This document shows, one piece after another, positions 34,093 through 36,562 of a stretch of DNA of 36,562 nucleotides (positions within the stretch are counted from its first letter, which is position 1; every line of letters begins with the position of its first letter). The stretch comes from JAUVUV01 sp964548275 (lineage in GTDB: Bacteria; Gemmatimonadota; Glassbacteria; GWA2-58-10). The stretch lies in contig CAZJQI010000045.1 in the NCBI GenBank assembly GCA_964548275.1, positions 1 to 36,562 on the forward strand. Direction: 5' to 3'. The notes beneath the pieces were generated by a model that was given only the letters and a program-made list of their open reading frames with translations, was not told the origin of the DNA and did not search any database. The position numbers were made by a program, and so were the translations under genes.

Positions 34093-36168
34093 ATGCGCTT
34101 TACTGTTGCATATCTTATCCTGATTTTTACCTTCCTGATCCTGTCTTTTTATCCTGCCAATGCCGGTGTCTGGGAGCCTGTAGGGCCTGATTCGATCGTG
34201 GTTTTCGAGGATGATTTTTCCTCCTACCCGCTGGGGCCGCTGTCGGAGAAATATACCGCGGTACAGGAATACCACTGGACTGTGAAGAATCCCGCCTGGG
34301 GCCCCTGGATCGAATCTGTCTACTGGGGCCACTGGACTGTCCAGGACGGCCTGGCCTGGCATATCCGCAACTCAAACGGACGCAAGGTCCTGTTCCAGCA
34401 GCAGGAAATCCTGGCCGAGGACCGCAACGCCACAGTGGTCACCGGCGACCTGTTCTGGAAAGATTATGCTTTCGAGGTAGAGCTTACCCCCCTCTCGCAC
34501 GAGAACCCGGTGGGGATGATCTACCGGGTGGAGAACGGGCGCAACTATTTTATGCTCTCGCTCGAGGAGGATCACAAGTGGGTCTGGTCGCGAAGAATCC
34601 ACGATGCCTGGGTCAAGCTCAAGATCCGCAACGTGCCGTACAGAATCGGCGAACCGCACACCCTGAGGATCGAGGTCAATGACCGCAACCACACGTTTTA
34701 CGTGGACGGCAAACAGATCGATATCACCCGGCGCGACCACCACCACGGCTCTGGCATGGTCGGCCTGATCGCCAACTCACCCGTAGAATACCGGAGAGTG
34801 CGGGTGATCATGAGCAAGCAGGCCTACCAGGATTACCTGACACGCAAGGCGAAGCGCGAACGCCTGGAGCGGGAACTGTCGAAAAACTACCCGCTGCCCA
34901 GACTCTGGAAAAAGGTCGATCTGAAGAAACTTGCGGTCAACGGCAGGCAGATGCGCTGGGGTGACCTGGACGGAGACGGCCGGCTCGAGTTCGTACTGGC
35001 CCAGCGGCATTTCGGCTCCACTGGCCTGCTGCGGCGCTATATCAGCGGGCTTACCGCGATGAATCTCCACGGCGAAATCCTCTGGCAGTGGGGCGAAAAC
35101 GATACGATCCCCGAACTTTTCGCCACAGACCTGCCCTACCAGGTCTGCGATCTGGACAATGACGGCAAGTGTGAGGTGATATTCAGCCACGATTTCAAGA
35201 TCGAGGTCCTGAACGGGACCACCGGCAAAACGATTAAGAGCATACCCACACCGAAACACGGCCCCAAGCACCCGGACAGCTTTTACCCGGAGGATGAGTG
35301 GGAGCGTATCCCGGCAGGCGCTCTCTATTTCTGCGATCTTACCGGCGCGGGCACTGTGGGAGATTTCCTGATCAAGGATGATTATAACAATATCTGGGCC
35401 TATTCGCGCAGGCTTGAACAGCTCTGGACTGCCTGCCTCAACGCAGGCCATTACCCTTATGCGCGCGATATCGACAGCGACGGCCGAGATGAGGTGCTCC
35501 AGGGCTACACCCTGTTCGACCACGACGGTTCGGTGATTTTCGACCTGGGGATGCAGGACCACTCGGATGCGAGTTTCATGGGTGACCTGAAAGACCCCTG
35601 CTATCCCGGCATGCACGCCTATTTCTGCGCGGGTGAAGAGGGTGTGATTGTGAGCGACATGAGCGGCAGGGTGCGCTACAAGGAGATCCCGGGCCATGCC
35701 CAGCGTATGGCTATCGGGGATTTCTGCCCGGAGGTGCCGGGCTGCGAGTTCGCCCAGGTAACCTACTGGGGCGAGCACAACATTGTCACGGTTCACGCTG
35801 CTGACGGCCGCAAGCTCGGAGAATACCAGCCACATTTTATCGGCTCAACCCTTGCCGCCACGGACTGGAAGGGCAACGGCACAGCGCTGCTTCTGCTTTC
35901 CGGGGATGAAAAGCTCGGCGGGATGATAGACGGCTGGGGCCGCAGGGTGGTGCGCTTTACCGACCCCGGCCATCCCGTGCTCTGCTGCGATGTAATCGAC
36001 CTGACCGGCGACAGCCGCGACGAGGTGCTGCTCTGGGACCGCGACCGGCTCTGGATCTACACCCAGGGCGATAATCCTCCCCCGCCGGAAAAAATCGTTC
36101 CCATGTACAAGATGCCGCTGCATTCCCGCAGCAACTACCAGATGTATGTGGCGATACCAGAGAAATGA
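34093..36168 (+). CDS. Secreted FG-GAP/VCBS propeller protein with concanavalin-like domain
   Basis: A 691-residue exported protein with signal peptide (residues 1-24, ending in ANAG). Residues of about 33-240 resemble a laminin-G/DUF1080-type jelly roll (FEDDFSSYPLGPL, WTVQDGLAWHI, LRIEVNDRNHTFYVDGKQID). After a charged linker (243-268), residues of about 285-691 form FG-GAP/VCBS-like repeats with calcium-loop motifs: DLDGDGRLEF, DLDNDGKCEV, DIDSDGRDEV and DLTGDSRDEV. Such propellers occur in rhamnogalacturonan lyases and adhesins. The ATG at 34093 is preceded by AAGGAG; the open frame runs further upstream to 33631, but that part overlaps the dehydrogenase and is not coding. No catalytic residues were identified. 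Confidence 0.85.
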   Translation: MRFTVAYLILIFTFLILSFYPANAGVWEPVGPDSIVVFEDDFSSYPLGPLSEKYTAVQEYHWTVKNPAWGPWIESVYWGHWTVQDGLAWHIRNSNGRKVLFQQQEILAEDRNATVVTGDLFWKDYAFEVELTPLSHENPVGMIYRVENGRNYFMLSLEEDHKWVWSRRIHDAWVKLKIRNVPYRIGEPHTLRIEVNDRNHTFYVDGKQIDITRRDHHHGSGMVGLIANSPVEYRRVRVIMSKQAYQDYLTRKAKRERLERELSKNYPLPRLWKKVDLKKLAVNGRQMRWGDLDGDGRLEFVLAQRHFGSTGLLRRYISGLTAMNLHGEILWQWGENDTIPELFATDLPYQVCDLDNDGKCEVIFSHDFKIEVLNGTTGKTIKSIPTPKHGPKHPDSFYPEDEWERIPAGALYFCDLTGAGTVGDFLIKDDYNNIWAYSRRLEQLWTACLNAGHYPYARDIDSDGRDEVLQGYTLFDHDGSVIFDLGMQDHSDASFMGDLKDPCYPGMHAYFCAGEEGVIVSDMSGRVRYKEIPGHAQRMAIGDFCPEVPGCEFAQVTYWGEHNIVTVHAADGRKLGEYQPHFIGSTLAATDWKGNGTALLLLSGDEKLGGMIDGWGRRVVRFTDPGHPVLCCDVIDLTGDSRDEVLLWDRDRLWIYTQGDNPPPPEKIVPMYKMPLHSRSNYQMYVAIPEK

Positions 36169-36235
36169 TAAAATGGCAATTATGTTAAAAATTTAACAAA
36201 AGTCGTATGGCGAATCCTGTATTCGCCCGCGCAAA

Positions 36236-36340
36236 AGGTGGACACACCCCGCTCGTTGACACGGGCACCCCTCTTGGTAGAGGGGATTGACATACCCCGG
36301 TCGCTACGCGACCACCCCTCTTTTTAGAGGGGATTTGCCT
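36236..36340. repeat. tandem hairpin repeat region
   Basis: Two 7-bp hairpins of nearly identical sequence stand 47 bases apart: CCCCTCT-TGGT-AGAGGGG (36268-36285) and CCCCTCT-TTTT-AGAGGGG (36315-36332). Between them lies GGTCGC-TAC-GCGACC (36299-36313). The flanking GACACACCCCGC (36241-36252) recurs at 19902-19913. The unit looks like a short interspersed palindromic element. A further hairpin, GTCCG-CAC-CGGAC, follows at 36356-36368. Confidence 0.6.
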
Positions 36341-36459
36341 CCCAAGCGGCCGACAGTCCGCACCGGACAGGGCTTAGTGAAGTCTCGCGGCTAAAGGACA
36401 TAAAAGGGGCAGCGTGTAAATGATAAGTAATTTCCATGAATGCCCTGATATATGTACAA

Positions 36460-36511
36460 CGCTCCGGCATGCCATTGCGCGCCCTGCGCGCAGGCGACCT
36501 CCCAGGGAGCG
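36460..36511. repeat. GC-rich palindromic element
   Basis: CGCTCC (36460-36465) and GGAGCG (36506-36511) bracket a GC-rich block containing the palindrome GGCATGCC (36466-36473) and GCGCG-CCCT-GCGCGC-like symmetry (about 36477-36491). The surroundings are AT-rich. This resembles REP/BIME-type elements. A frame from the ATG at 36436 stays open to the window end, but it passes through this element and is not called a gene. The rest of 36169-36562 shows no gene. Confidence 0.4.
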
Positions 36512-36562
36512 AAGTAAAAGAGACGGATTCAGAATTAACTTTTGTTTCTTTTAGTTATAAAA

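Noticed and set aside
34777..35835. 352-codon minus-strand open frame
   Set aside because: It mirrors the FG-GAP protein gene; GC-rich codon bias makes long antisense frames common here.
36436..36562. Open frame running off the right end
   Set aside because: It has no ribosome site and passes through a palindromic repeat; the translated text looks like repeat-derived sequence.

Overview
The window reads as chromosomal DNA of an uncultured, didermal (Gram-negative type) bacterium. It begins inside a 16S rRNA gene on the minus strand and continues through mostly GC-rich, densely coded sequence. A compact primary-type sigma factor without region 1.1, a WaaL/Wzy-type O-antigen ligase, several secreted carbohydrate-active proteins, three PIG-L/LmbE deacetylases and a Tat-type lipoprotein together suggest a heterotrophic member of the FCB/Gemmatimonadota-like assemblage (for example a candidate phylum such as Glassbacteria). 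That placement is an inference; the partial 16S gene (1-945) would settle it.

Layout. 1-1290: 5' part of a minus-strand 16S gene with boxA and a near-consensus promoter, divergent from thiE. 1355-2888: thiE, a one-cluster ferredoxin and a DsrE-like protein. 2964-6669: a secreted transglutaminase-like protein and a B12-domain-type radical SAM protein. 6770-12713: a surface-polysaccharide cluster (SDR, GT4, O-antigen ligase, then two divergent GT4 genes), followed by serS. 14025-16370: a strikingly AT-rich island with a two-gene type II restriction-modification system. 16375-22267: three tandem PIG-L deacetylases, a small membrane-anchored protein and a secreted GH42-like hydrolase. 22439-22590: the collapsed remains of a thioredoxin reductase gene. 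22857-25314: an unusual HU-domain fusion, then signal peptidase I and the sigma factor. 25558-29419: two small unknown genes, then a sodium/solute symporter overlapping a MurC/Mpl-like Mur ligase by one base. 29436-31504: a second collapsed gene (signal peptide joined to an outer-membrane C-terminus), a Tat-exported TudS-related lipoprotein and an AhbD-like radical SAM enzyme. 31626-36168: a tandem cyclic-nucleotide-binding protein, a zinc alcohol dehydrogenase and a large secreted FG-GAP protein. 36169-36562: palindromic repeats.

How the parts fit. One theme is the cell surface and carbohydrates: O-antigen assembly, Mur ligase, secreted deacetylases, glycoside hydrolase and propeller proteins. 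A second is core housekeeping (serS, lepB, sigma factor, rRNA). The most unusual items are two gene scars in which only the first and last codons of a gene survive, the HU protein with GspE-N-like repeats, the Tat-exported TudS relative, an SDR lacking the catalytic Tyr and Lys, and the foreign R-M island. No CRISPR array, transposase, integrase or tRNA gene was recognised.
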